From: Folioceros fuciformis
Lineage: Eukaryota; Anthocerotophyta; Anthocerotopsida; Anthocerotales
Direction of reading: 5' to 3'
NCBI GenBank assembly: GCA_049999805.1
Contig: JBNGIO010006231.1
Location: 198,451 to 262,450 of the forward strand
Length of the DNA: 64,000 nt
Positions 44,463 through 56,422 of the stretch are shown piece after piece; position 1 is the first letter of the stretch; each line of letters opens with the position of its first letter. A program made the position numbers and the translations under genes. The notes under the pieces were generated by a model that saw nothing but the letters and a program-made list of their open reading frames with translations, did no database searches and was not told the DNA's origin.

Positions 44463-47400
44463 CTAAACATGTTTTGGTTTGCTATCATGCTGATGGCGGC
44501 GGTGTCTGTGACGAGACTGGTCTGAGTGACCCTGTGACTTCTCACCACCATATTGCTCGTGTTCCAGTTGCCATCGAGCATCCTCTTGCACACCGTGGCA
44601 GGCAACATCCCTCGACTTATGTCTACGACGCTTCTCTGAAACATCGGCTACGAGCCTGTGAACGTCGTCTCTATCTGCGCTACTGTCGCAGTGTCTTCTA
44701 CGTTTCCTTTTTCGTTTCCCGATGTCAGCATCCGATCCGGTGCTTACAGTCTCTCCTGCTTTTGACCGACTTCGGTGCTTTCTCCTCCCGGATCGATCAC
44801 CATCCTTCTTCGTCATGTCCTCCTCAACCTCCCTTCGATCAGTAGCACGCCTCCTATCAGGATCTTCATATTTCACTTTACCATGCCGGTGTGTCTGCAT
44901 CACACCCTTCTCCCTCTGTGAGACCTTCAAATCTTCACGAGGCGACGCATTTCGGCACCTGTGCCGACTTGACTGCGAATCTCTTGGGCCATCTTGGTCA
45001 TCATCAAAGCGCTTCATGTGGACCTTACTCTCCTTAATCACCGCCTCCTTGTCCCTGGTCTTGCGCCTTTCATGCCGTTTGCTGGGTTCCTCGTACTCAT
45101 CCAAGTCTGAGACCCATCTGTCACCGACGTCCTGCTCGCTGCGCTTGCCATCTTTCTTTCCCCGCGCTTGTCTTCCGAGTGAGTATCTTCGAGTTGCTCT
45201 TTCATCATTGTCGGAATATGACCCACCATCGTCTGTGATACTGCTGTTCTTAGCTGCGCCCCCATCAATCACCCTGTCTGAGGATTGCTTCCAATTCAGC
45301 TTTCCAGATACCCTCCTTTGCTCATCTGTCTCATCCGAGGGTGTACGACCCTCATGTTCACCATCGACTTTATCCTGGTTTGACTCACAAATACGCCTAG
45401 CTGGAAACCTTGAATTTGTACTTTCAAGATCACACTTCCTAGAACGCTCACTCTCCACTCGTGAGTGTAGCCGTTCTGGACTCCTCCTCGGATACAGTGA
45501 ATTTCTGCGATCAGCTTCCAATGTTTTCCGCCGCTCAGATCCCTCCCTCGAGTACACCCTTCCTGGGCTGCAGTCCCTGCGAGGATTTCCCATAACAGAC
45601 AGCAGGATACATCAGTTTCTGGATGGCACTTCAACTTAGAACATAGAGAAACTCACGTTACGGAATACACAGATTTCTTGCATGAACCCTCCAATCCACA
45701 CATGAGCATTAGGAGGCTACGCTATATGGATTTGCACACGGTGTAGGTCAAATGAAGACAAGGTGCAGATGAACTCAAGGGTCAAGAAAGGGATGGCACA
45801 AATCAAAGAGAGTCTTCAGTGGACTATGACTAATTTTCAAAACTTGGTACAATTCTACAAGATCCTGCAGTGAGGCCTTACACCCCCAGTAACCTACCTC
45901 TCTTGCTGATCCTGCATCAGACGACGAGCTCGTTCTCGCTTTTGGAGCTCCATAAACTCCTCCCGAGTAAGCGGCCTTCCCATAGGGTGCATTGGACCTG
46001 GCCCACCCAGAAATCCACTGCAAATGACAATAACCTGAGAAACCACATCTTGTAGCACTGAAGACAAAAACCTGCACAGCAACTTCATTACGAGAGGTCA
46101 CACTTACTCATGACTGCCACAATACAGAGGGGGCATGAACGGTGGAACACCATACAAGCCACCCGCCACCATAGGCCCCTCAAAGGGAACTATGCAAGGA
46201 CCAGGGCCGTAGATGCCTTCTACAAAATTAACTGGAAGAGGGCGCCCATGATGTGGCAGAGGAGCTCCATGCCAATACATATCAGGCCCATATGGGGCAA
46301 TCCCTGCAGGTGGAAGAGGCCCGCCTGCACGAGGACAACGCCACTCTCAGACTTATCAATGCAAACATAATCTGACTTGTGTTAATGCTCAAAAATACTA
46401 AACAGGTTGCTAACCTGCAGGGAACATTCCAGGATGTGATGGATAGGGTCCAGCACAATGGGGGCAGTCTCGAGCAATGTGCTCAGGGGACCCACACAAA
46501 TGGCAGAACCGGTCGCCCTGTGACACGAACAGAACCGGGTTACAGAAAACGATTTCACAGATAAGTTGGCCCATCCCATGATGCGGAGATGGGAAGTTTA
46601 GAAGAAAGTGTTCAACCAACCTTTCGCATCTTGTTCCCGCCAACACAGTCCACGGCTCCATCTGTCCATCATGACATCTCAATAGATCAATGCTAGGATG
46701 GAGACAAGCTACAGGGGTCAGGTGTATCCTTCAAAGAAGGAGAACATCCAGGCAGGCTTTTGTAAGATAAAGGCAAGTTAGAGCCAACCTGTAGTCAACA
46801 GACGGGCATGTTTCTTCTTTCTCTTGCCTGAAGATAATCCAGCCAGACAAAGGTCAAAAACACTCAAAACTATGTCATCCGTCAGTGGATTAGTGTCTCT
46901 CCTTCTTGGCCAGATACTTATGAAATTCACCTGCTATATATACGCTGATGGCAAATGCGATCTTGAAAGCATCACGAATGCTAATTGAACATAACATGCA
47001 TCTTTTCCTGACTGTATGTGATCCTCAGTCTCAGCTGGAATGCAGAGATTCAGAACCGTCCACAACCAAAGGAGGAAGAATGGAACTCAATTCACCTAAC
47101 AGAACTGCTATATGGTAATGCACGGTTTCAAGCAGCCCAATCAAAGCAGTCAACCAACAAAAAGCATGAAAGAAAGCCTAAAGAAGAGAAGGACATGCAG
47201 TCTTCATTCTCTGCTGCAAAATCAAGCAAAGGAATAGGTTGTAGGGCTTCGAACAAATAAATGTCTCAATGTGAACGACGCCCACAATATCAACCTCTCG
47301 GAACGCCTTAATCCCTATCCTAAAGAAGACATGTGTATGAAAGTCGTTTCCAACCCTTGATGCTTGAAACACACCTTTGCTAATCTGAGATTCCACAGCT

Positions 47401-49965
47401 ACGCCTTCTGCCTCCTTATGGGAGGGAGGCTCAGACATATTAGGCAACATGCCTCCCTCCCCCTCGTCAATGGCAGGCAGCTTGCCGCCTTCTTTAACAG
47501 TGCCCGACACATCCTTCTCAATCGCAGGAGGGGCAACTGCTACACTGTCAACCTCGCTAGCTGGGGCCTCACTATTTTCAGGTTTGACTTCAGACACAAC
47601 GGCCAGCACTAGCGGTGCAGCTCCAGCAAGAGAAGTGCCAATATTCGCTCCAGTGCCAATTTCTGCTGCTGCAGCTTTCTCCGAACATGGTGCCTCAGGT
47701 TCTGGGACTGCAGCTTCTTTCTTGACTGGTTCTTCCGTAACAGAGGGTGCTGAGCTTTCAGGACCCAAAACTTGTAGGCTTGCAGGAGTTTCTGGCACGA
47801 TGGCTTTAACAACAGGCTTCTTCAGCTCAATTCGGAGACGGGACACAGCTGTTGCAGCCCTTGTTGGTGGGGCCAGCTCCATGTCTGAACAAGAAACATC
47901 CTTTCAAACACTTATGAAAAGGCTCAAACCTCCACAAACAGCAACAGGATCAATATCTCCGACACGCGTACCAGGCAACGTGTGCTGCTTATGAGAGGCA
48001 TCAGAACCAAGAACGGAAGTCATCTGGATGAACCGTTCAATGGCTTCCCGCAAGGCTACGTTCGGAAGTAGGTCGTCGTTCCGACACTTCGTCGAAAAGC
48101 ACCGAAAGCACTCGCCTCTCGCAATCAGGTGCTGCCTAATGCCTGCGAAAACCGAGACACCCTCAGAAACCACGCCGAGTACGAAACCCTACCAAGCCAT
48201 ACCAGACCTCACAACCCACACCCTACGCTACCAGCAAGAACACAGCTCACATTGGTCGCAGAAGCTCTGGTGGCAACAAGGTATCATCACAGCCTCTCTA
48301 AGGATGGCATCACATAACGGACAACGAAGCACAGGCGGTAGCTCCGTTGTCGTTGGCTTTCTTGAAAGCAACACATCAGCTTCCTTCGCAAACACAAACC
48401 TGACAGGAACCCAACATACAAACCCCAGTCATCCGCAGTGACTGACTCACTCTGACAGCTCCCGGCAGGCCAAGATACGTGCAAACAAACTCACTCGTCT
48501 GGCTCCATCACGGCGGCTGACCCATCGGGCAATATATAAGAGCCTTCCGAATCAGCTTTCAGCCTCGTCTTTGGAATTCCTGCAGGAATCTTGGCCCTCC
48601 TACAATCAAACTTGGGATCGCCGTTCGTCGGGCAATGCTGAATGAAGTGACCTGCATCGAGGACGAGAGTCCGGTCGTCCGTCATGCCACAACAATAATC
48701 CGCCCAGCCCCGCCCCGCCCCCGCACTTGAAAGAAACCCCNNNNNNNNNNNNNNNNNNNNNNNNNNNNNNNNNNNNNNNNNNNNNNNNNNNNNNNNNNNN
48801 NNNNNNNNNNNNNNNNNNNNNNNNNNNNNNNNNNNNNNNNNNNNNNNNNNNNNNNNNNNNNNNNNNNNNNNNNNNNNNNNNNNNNNNNNNNNNNNNNNNN
48901 NNNNNNNNNNNNNNNNNNNNNNNNNNNNNNNNNNNNNNNNNNNNNNNNNNNNNNNNNNNNNNNNNNNNNNNNNNNNNNNNNNNNNNNNNNNNNNNNNNNN
49001 NNNNNNNNNNNNNNNNNNNNNNNNNNNNNNNNNNNNNNNNNNNNNNNNNNNNNNNNNNNNNNNNNNNNNNNNNNNNNNNNNNNNNNNNNNNNNNNNNNNN
49101 NNNNNNNNNNNNNNNNNNNNNNNNNNNNNNNNNNNNNNNNTAAGTCCTCATCATCATCGATTGTTGAGCAAAGTGTACTACAAACATTATATAAATTTGT
49201 TCCCAATTCATGCACGGAATCCATCTCTAGTTTCTATACCCAAATTTAATGATATAAAAAACAAAAACCCATCAGTTCCTATATTTAAAAAAATACTAAA
49301 CAAAACACAAGCATCATTAGTTAAGAACAAAAGCTAAACTCACAAAAAATAAACTAACTTCTGTGTGAGATGCATCTTGAAGTAATGCAGTTAAGATTGT
49401 TTCTTCAGCAACAGCAGAAGAAGACGAAGACTGCACTTCTATCCTACAACACGCAAAATAAGATGGAGGAGAGTTTCAAAACCTCAACCACATAATGCAA
49501 CATACTAAATACTTCTTAAGGTTCAGATTAATTCCAAAACCCAGATCGTAAAGCACTCACTCTAGATATTCTTCCAAGGCTAGCTCCTCGTGTGAACAAG
49601 GAACTCGTTTGATTATAACTTTTGCATTTTTAGGAACAACAAATGCATCATCTTCAAATACTGCAGGGGGGAAAGAGTAGAGCATGGCACTTACTTCGGC
49701 CCAATACTAGGATTATTTTTTTGCATTAAATGAAGTTTATTCAAGATAAATTTGCAGATAAATTTGAATAATTATGAATATATGTAGAGCTAGAAGCACC
49801 TTGGTTGGACTGTGCATCACTGATAATCAAGTTGAAGTTAGGGCATCCTTCCAGCTTCTTTTGTTGAATGATCCTTTTCTTCAAATGGCCCACTAATATT
49901 CCTTCATTTTCAATGCTAATACTATCATAATCTATCGCACTTTTGAATTTGAAATGAATAGCCAT
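44463..49965 (-). CDS. RBBP6/PQT3-like E3 ubiquitin ligase (DWNN, CCHC, RING), gap inside
   Basis: Family of nuclear E3 ligases linked in animals to p53 control and mRNA 3' processing and in Arabidopsis (PQT3) to oxidative stress. Exons upstream of the gap: 49965-49800, 49660-49561, 49443-49359, 49224-49141+, encoding the ubiquitin-like DWNN domain (HFKFKSAIDYDSI, VVPKNAKVIIKRVP) and an acidic stretch. Downstream: 48651-48495 (knuckle end GHFIQHCPTNGDPKFD), 48399-48251 and 48142-47972 (RING: CPLCDAILREAV, CCHQSFCDQC), 47884-47375 (Pro/Glu-rich), 46827-46789 (KRKKK signal), 46708-46617, 46517-46415 (second knuckle FCHLCGSPEHIARDC), 46324-46108, 46017-45898, 45576-44463 (long Arg/Asp/Ser-rich tail). 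These total 145 plus 889 residues. The exon carrying the first two knuckle cysteines must lie in the gap. Base composition changes sharply at the gap. The 49359 and 49224 junctions are uncertain. Confidence 0.82.
48703..48722 (-). other. Potential G-quadruplex in an intron, beside the gap
   Basis: On the minus strand, runs of 5, 4, 4 and 3 G separated by one- and two-base loops, within the RBBP6-like intron and 18 bases from the gap edge. Such tracts form stable quadruplexes and block sequencing, which may explain the break in assembly. Confidence 0.6.
48741..49140. other. 400-N assembly gap inside the RBBP6-like gene
   Basis: Unknown sequence within the gene. The left flank is a C-rich (minus-strand G-rich) intron segment of balanced-to-high GC; the right flank is strongly AT-rich. 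At minimum, the coding segment between DDDEDL and GHFIQHC, including CxxC of the first zinc knuckle, is missing. Confidence 0.95.
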
Positions 49966-52207
49966 AATAACTTTTTGCAGCTAAGTACTAAATGTTTGTA
50001 ATTGTGCATACTTTTTGTTTAAACTTATTCTTTATTTTTTTTGCCATAATCATGATGCATATGGACAACAAACACCACCAATTTTACTTTATGCTCTAAA
50101 ACATAGCAAGCTATTTGATTCATGAAATCTTCTAATCCATAACATCATTCTACTTTGAGAGCTTATTAGTAAACTATGTTTTAAAACATAAGAAAGTCAC
50201 TTTAATAGAAACACAAATCTGTCATGTGTTAGATGAAGTTAAGTTCCCTGTAGAACATAAAGATAGCACATTGTCATTTTATGAAAATTGGAATATGGTA
50301 TAGAGATTGATAGATGTTGTTTATGAAGTAAGTAGGATTAGTATTGCAATGCTAGGATTATAAGTTGGTTAAGGTGATGTTTAGTTACTTTTTTAAACAA
50401 AATCTTAATTCTTGCTTGGAACTTTGGTGGGTGAATGAAAGCAATGTAATGTCTCCATCTCATCATTCCCCCTTAAAGATGAAGAGAAGAAATACTTCAA
50501 AAGAAATATCTGATCATGATCGAAAATTATTTAGTTATGTGTGACATGTATGAAGGGAAGTTTGAAGATATAGCTTTGAGTTAACACAAAGTTTTTAAAA
50601 GCTTTGAAGCTTCATGTATTGAACTAATATAAAGTTTCCAAAACCTCACCCATCAATTTGATATAAAACTTAGTTATATACTCCGAATTATTCTACATTA
50701 ATTTAATCTTAGGGTTTAATTTATCTACCTGAATACTTATAGGCAAATAATTAAAAAATAAATTTATTTCACATGCGGGGCAACTTCTTGAGATTTCGTT
50801 TAGCATATTGTGCTGAGCTCTCATCTGGGTGGAATTGAAGGTCTAGCTTTGCAAATTTAGAGCTCAATTGTGCAATTTTATGGGAGACAACAACCTTAGG
50901 GACTTGCATGTTTAGTGCACTCATGCTTGGTTGAGTCTAAGCAAAAACACAACAACAAGGTGATGAGATGAAAGGAGGAGAAAAGTAGAGGTACTATGCT
51001 TTTATGTAAGAAGCTCGAATCTAGTATTGATGTTGTCAATGTTAAATTGAGCTAGATCATATCACAGGCTCAAGCTTTTGGAAGGTGATTGAGTGGTGCA
51101 GTCATGAGACTTTCTTTACGAGAAGAAGTTGTTCACCTATCTTGACTTGAAGATTTGAACTATAGGGTTCGGTTGTCCTGTGCATTGTGGTACCCACTTT
51201 TTAGGAAACTGAGGGATATTTGCTTTTGTAAAGAGGCTTTGGGTTTAAGGGGTCTAGATAGGACGACCAACTTTCAAAGAGGAATTCTTAGGGGTCTAGT
51301 TTTGTAGAGAATTGGATGCATATGGGCAATCTCTCCATTTTGGGGATCCGAGGGAACCTTACACATATAGGCAATCTCTCCCAATCCGGGGATCCGGCTT
51401 TGCAGAGGACTAACGCATATTGCCACTCTTTCCTGGCATGTGGTATTACATTGCCTTGTTTCGTGCAATTGGTTCCCTGTTCCATCTATCTCTCAATGTT
51501 CCACTAGGATTCTTATCTAGCTTGAGTAGTTGTTCTAACATGCAGGTTTTGAAGGCCTAGGTGTTGAGGACTTGGCCAGGTGAGATGCATCCCTGCCGAT
51601 CACATTTGAGATCATTCGTGGTTTAGTCACGGTGGCCTATGTGATAGCTGGCTTTCCTTGGGAGTTAAGCCCTTTCAGCTCCCATCTTGGTCTCCTTTGT
51701 CCGTAGGTCGATGCAAGTAGTTAGACGTATCCTCCGGACTAAGACTCGGGCTATGTCTTGTCGATAGTGCAATCTCGCTGCTCCTCCTGGCCTTGGCATC
51801 GTGGGATTTCCGATTCCTTGTGGTGTCCCATTTGATCTACTTCTATCGGGACAACAAAGCTACATGGTTTTGCATAAAATCCGTGCTGGATTTCATGTGG
51901 CATGTATGTAGCCTACCCTACATCGACAAGGACCCGGCCTACCTCGTTCTGGCCGTGTTTCTATCGAGTACAGCATAAATTCGTTCCCTTACTTATTCAA
52001 CGTCTCCAATCCAGGGTGAAATTGTTTGTTTAACCACAAGGGCAGGGCAGAGCATCTGGAACCCCGTTGTTCTTCCCAACAGTCCGTTTTTCAGCAGGGA
52101 GCTGGTGTCGGGAAGCGAGCAAGATCGTTGAGGAGTCGATACTGCCGGGTCGGTGCGGCAATTTGGTGGCGGACAGGGAACACTGGAGGTGGTGAGTGGT
52201 GCCACAT
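49966..52207. promoter_or_regulatory. Upstream region of RBBP6-like and RPN11, AT-rich on the left
   Basis: About 2.2 kb between divergent start codons. The left half (to about 51000) is very AT-rich with no reading frame of note. From about 51100 the composition becomes balanced again. A diverged 45-base tandem duplication lies near 51319-51400. No transposase, reverse transcriptase or terminal repeat is recognised. Confidence 0.45.
51319..51400. repeat. Diverged tandem duplication, 45-bp period
   Basis: Two units, each with catat..ggcaatctctcc followed by ggggatccg, starting at 51319 and 51364. It is non-coding and of local origin. Confidence 0.6.
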
Positions 52208-53585
<1,378 letters not shown>

Positions 53586-54060
53586 CCTCCAGGCGTTGGC
53601 GTGTTAGCCTTTAGTTCGTCTCACCAATCGTTTTTCCGTGACAAGAAAGGGTAACTTAAACCCCAAGTCCAAACTTACGCCCTCCTCGAAATGGTCGTGG
53701 TGACACCCGTTGCGTTCGCCCCTACAGGCCGCTGAACACCTTGCGTCCTGGGAGGTGAGTCGAGAGGTCGCCCTTGTCCTGCCTGCTGTCTCGGCTGAAA
53801 TCCTCCATGGAAAGTCTCTTGCGTAGCCACACGCATTCAGGTCGATTCCTTTTCGCGAATGGGAATTAGCGAATCAAAACAGGTGACATCTCTACGTCGT
53901 ATCACACGGTGCGTAGCAGGTGGGAGACGAGTCCGCCGCGATGAAGTGCGGGAAGTGAGCGACGGGATAAAATGTGAAGGGGAAATAGGTGCTGGGCTGG
54001 TAGACTGGCAGTCACCTCTCTCGTATTTACGGATCTGCGGTCTCCGACCAGCGAGGGGCA
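53586..54060. other. Intergenic, about 475 bases
   Basis: RPN11 3' end and upstream region of the first Gnk2-like gene, same strand. Open frames on the minus strand match nothing. Confidence 0.5.
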
Positions 54061-54480
54061 ATGGCGCTTGCAAGGTTGACGCTATTGCTTGTAAGTGTTT
54101 TGTGCTTGATCGTTGGCACAAGAGCTCAGTTCCAGGCTGGTGACGAGCATCCGGACATAAGCTGCGTGCTGAAGACGCAGACACCAGCAGTTGACGATGA
54201 GCCTGTGACTGAATACTTTTTAGAAATAGTCGACGACATTCTTGAGCACGCCGCAAACAATCGCCCAGGTCCCTACACAACCTATGCTCCAAAAACGCTC
54301 TATCCAGCCACTTACGGAGAGTCCAACTGCAACTCTTTGTCAACAGAGGAATGCCACAATTGCTTGCTCAGTCTTACCATGTACCTTCAGAGTCATTGTG
54401 GAGTGGGGATCTCGGAAGCCAGAGTCGGAACCCCTGATTCGGCTTGTAGTTTCCGGTTCGCCAAATTACAGAGAAGCTAG
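54061..54480 (+). CDS. Secreted Gnk2-like (DUF26) cysteine-rich protein A
   Basis: 139 residues, one exon. A clear signal peptide (about 1-22, LLLVSVLCLIVGTRA) is followed by a single Gnk2-like domain with six cysteines. The core reads C-x7-C-x2-C (NCNSLSTEECHNC), one residue shorter than the usual C-x8-C-x2-C. The pattern of six cysteines and the tail ACSFRFAK match the antifungal ginkbilobin fold and the ectodomain of cysteine-rich receptor kinases. No membrane or kinase region follows, so this should be a small apoplastic protein; mannose-binding antifungal activity is possible but inferred. A related gene lies 1.3 kb downstream on the same strand. Confidence 0.75.
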   Translation: MALARLTLLLVSVLCLIVGTRAQFQAGDEHPDISCVLKTQTPAVDDEPVTEYFLEIVDDILEHAANNRPGPYTTYAPKTLYPATYGESNCNSLSTEECHNCLLSLTMYLQSHCGVGISEARVGTPDSACSFRFAKLQRS

Positions 54481-55778
54481 GTCCGATGTGATAAACCCTA
54501 TGCCTTCTTCTCATCTTTTTCCTGTTGACAGCTGCAGCGTTCACCTCGCTTCTAGCTTTCTTTGATGAATGACATCCCACGCTCCGGTTGTTGCTTGCAG
54601 ATAATCTTGTCGGTCGCTGGTTCCAACCGTCGTTTGTCGTGAATAGGACGCTCAATGCATTAAGTGGAGATCGCTTGTAGTAGCGTAGCAAAGCTTTAGG
54701 CATCGATACTTGAGAGTCAACAATCGAAGGATTGAGTGCCAGCGATTGATTCAATTTGGCTTCGGTTGTGACAATCTCGGGGATGCACTTTCTTTACGGT
54801 GCATTTTTCATTTGACAAGACGATTGTTCATTCTTGAGCGTCCGAAAATCCCCTGTGCTTGCTTCCCAAGGGTTTGTGGCTTTTCATTCTTCCACACGTT
54901 CACAGAACAAGTTTGTTCATGGAAAAAACTTACATCCAGAAAATAATGCGGTGTGACATCCTTGACAGGACCTGAGGACCAGCAGCCGAGCATTCCAGCC
55001 CTTCACTATCGTCTCAGGTTCCAGTTTCTCGAACGAATCTGAACACGGATATCCATACTCTGCGTGTGTTCGGTATTCGAGGAAAGCTGAGCACTTCTTG
55101 CAAAACTTTGCTTAGAAGTTCAGCGTGTGACATGTGCCGAAAAGCTAGGTTGGCAATCTGAGATTCCGATTCCCAAAGCTGTGACTGGTGAATCTCGAGA
55201 CATTCAGCCTGATTCACACCTCACCGCGAGAACAACTGGTGACTTTACGGAACGACCGTACGTTCCATCCACCCGAATCGGCACTTACGAACATGGCGTG
55301 TTCTTGACAATTGTTGCGTGCGAGAGTATACGGATCACCTACAAGCTCCTCCAAGAAGTTAGGGGGAAAAACTGCGCATGCACGCTCACAGATAGGTAAG
55401 AATGACGTGTTTGATTTGCTCGAGACTGTCGAATGTTGGTTTACAAACACCAACAAACAAGCATCTCAAGATGACCGAAATTGGATACAGGATAGAGCTC
55501 CATGTGAAGGAGAAAAGCTGGCTGTATGTTCTCTAAGCTCGCGCGCCTTATCTTCTAGCGAACACTCCGCACGGATTAGACCATCCACACTCATGAGCTA
55601 GATTGCATCTCCTTCAATAGCGCGACCGTCTCTAGAGCCAGCTTGCATCTGCAACACTTACACAGTTCCCTCTCAATAGCAGCTTCTCCTACCCGCCTCT
55701 GTACAGGCGTATACAGTTTGCTGCTCCGCAAATTCAGCACAAACTGGCCAAGGTTCCGACGTCGCAGCTGAACAGAAT
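54481..55778. other. Intergenic, between the Gnk2-like genes
   Basis: About 1.3 kb. I looked for a third Gnk2-like copy (C-x-C-x2-C pattern after a signal peptide) and found none. Frames at 55127-55399 and 55311-55601 lack any recognisable motif. Confidence 0.5.
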
Positions 55779-56249
55779 GTCTAGCGTGAGTTTTACCAGC
55801 CGAACCGTTGTGAACTTGGAATTTGCATCCCCTAGTCAGGCCTGCTCACGTATCAGTGTGTCTTTGTAAACGTGCAGAGGGATGTGCCCAGGAGCTGTGC
55901 GGTGGGGCTACTGCTACTGCTGTTAACGCTGGCAGCGGACGGAGCGGAAGTGGATAGGCCAGAATCGAGCCACTTTTGCTCGATCGACACCTTCAAAGCT
56001 AACTCTGCTTACGCGGACTTCCTAACCGACGCGCTTCTAGAATTGATTGTGTTCGGGGAGTATCAGCCCTCCATGACTCCTTACTCGACCCAAAGAGGTC
56101 CAGTGTTCGCCGAGGTGTATTGCCTCCAGGAAGGCTGCCGGGAGTGCTTACTTGTTCTCAACGCCTCGCTTAGGGCGCTCTGTAAACTTGCCATGGAAGG
56201 CCAGATCGTGGGCACGGTTTGTAGCATTTCATACAGGCCAGCGCAATAA
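55779..56249 (+). CDS. Secreted Gnk2-like (DUF26) cysteine-rich protein B
   Basis: 126 residues in two exons, 55779-55787 (ATG TCT AGC, then a consensus GTGAGT donor) and 55878-56249. The long frame itself has no ATG ahead of the signal peptide (GLLLLLLTLAADGA), so the nine-base first exon is the simplest solution. Six cysteines follow: HFC, YC, GC, REC, ALC and TVC, with the core shortened to C-x4-C-x2-C (YCLQEGCREC). It resembles gene A in length, signal peptide, cysteine order and tail (CSISYR versus CSFRF), consistent with an old tandem duplication. A single Gnk2-like domain is secreted; function is inferred only from the fold. Confidence 0.62.
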
Positions 56250-56422
56250 TTCACTCGACCCGCACCTTCCAGAACAGACAATCATGTACGCGGTATCCTC
56301 CGAATGTGTTAACAACTGTGCACAGTCCGCACGCTGACGAGATTTCCTTCTTTCCATTATTGATCGCCCATTACAGACGATGCTTAATAACGTTCGCATC
56401 GGGTGACAAGCATTAGCTTACG

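Noticed and set aside
44108-44845. 245-codon plus-strand frame starting with a signal-peptide-like sequence
   Set aside because: It overlaps the 3' exon of the RBBP6-like gene on the other strand; the rest is low-complexity antisense of the Arg/Asp-rich tail.
51274-51980. Possible retroelement fragment in the RPN11 upstream region
   Set aside because: Short frames and a local duplication only; no reverse transcriptase, integrase or terminal repeats could be recognised.
55127-55601. Third Gnk2-like gene between the two called copies
   Set aside because: No signal peptide and no matching cysteine pattern in either overlapping frame.
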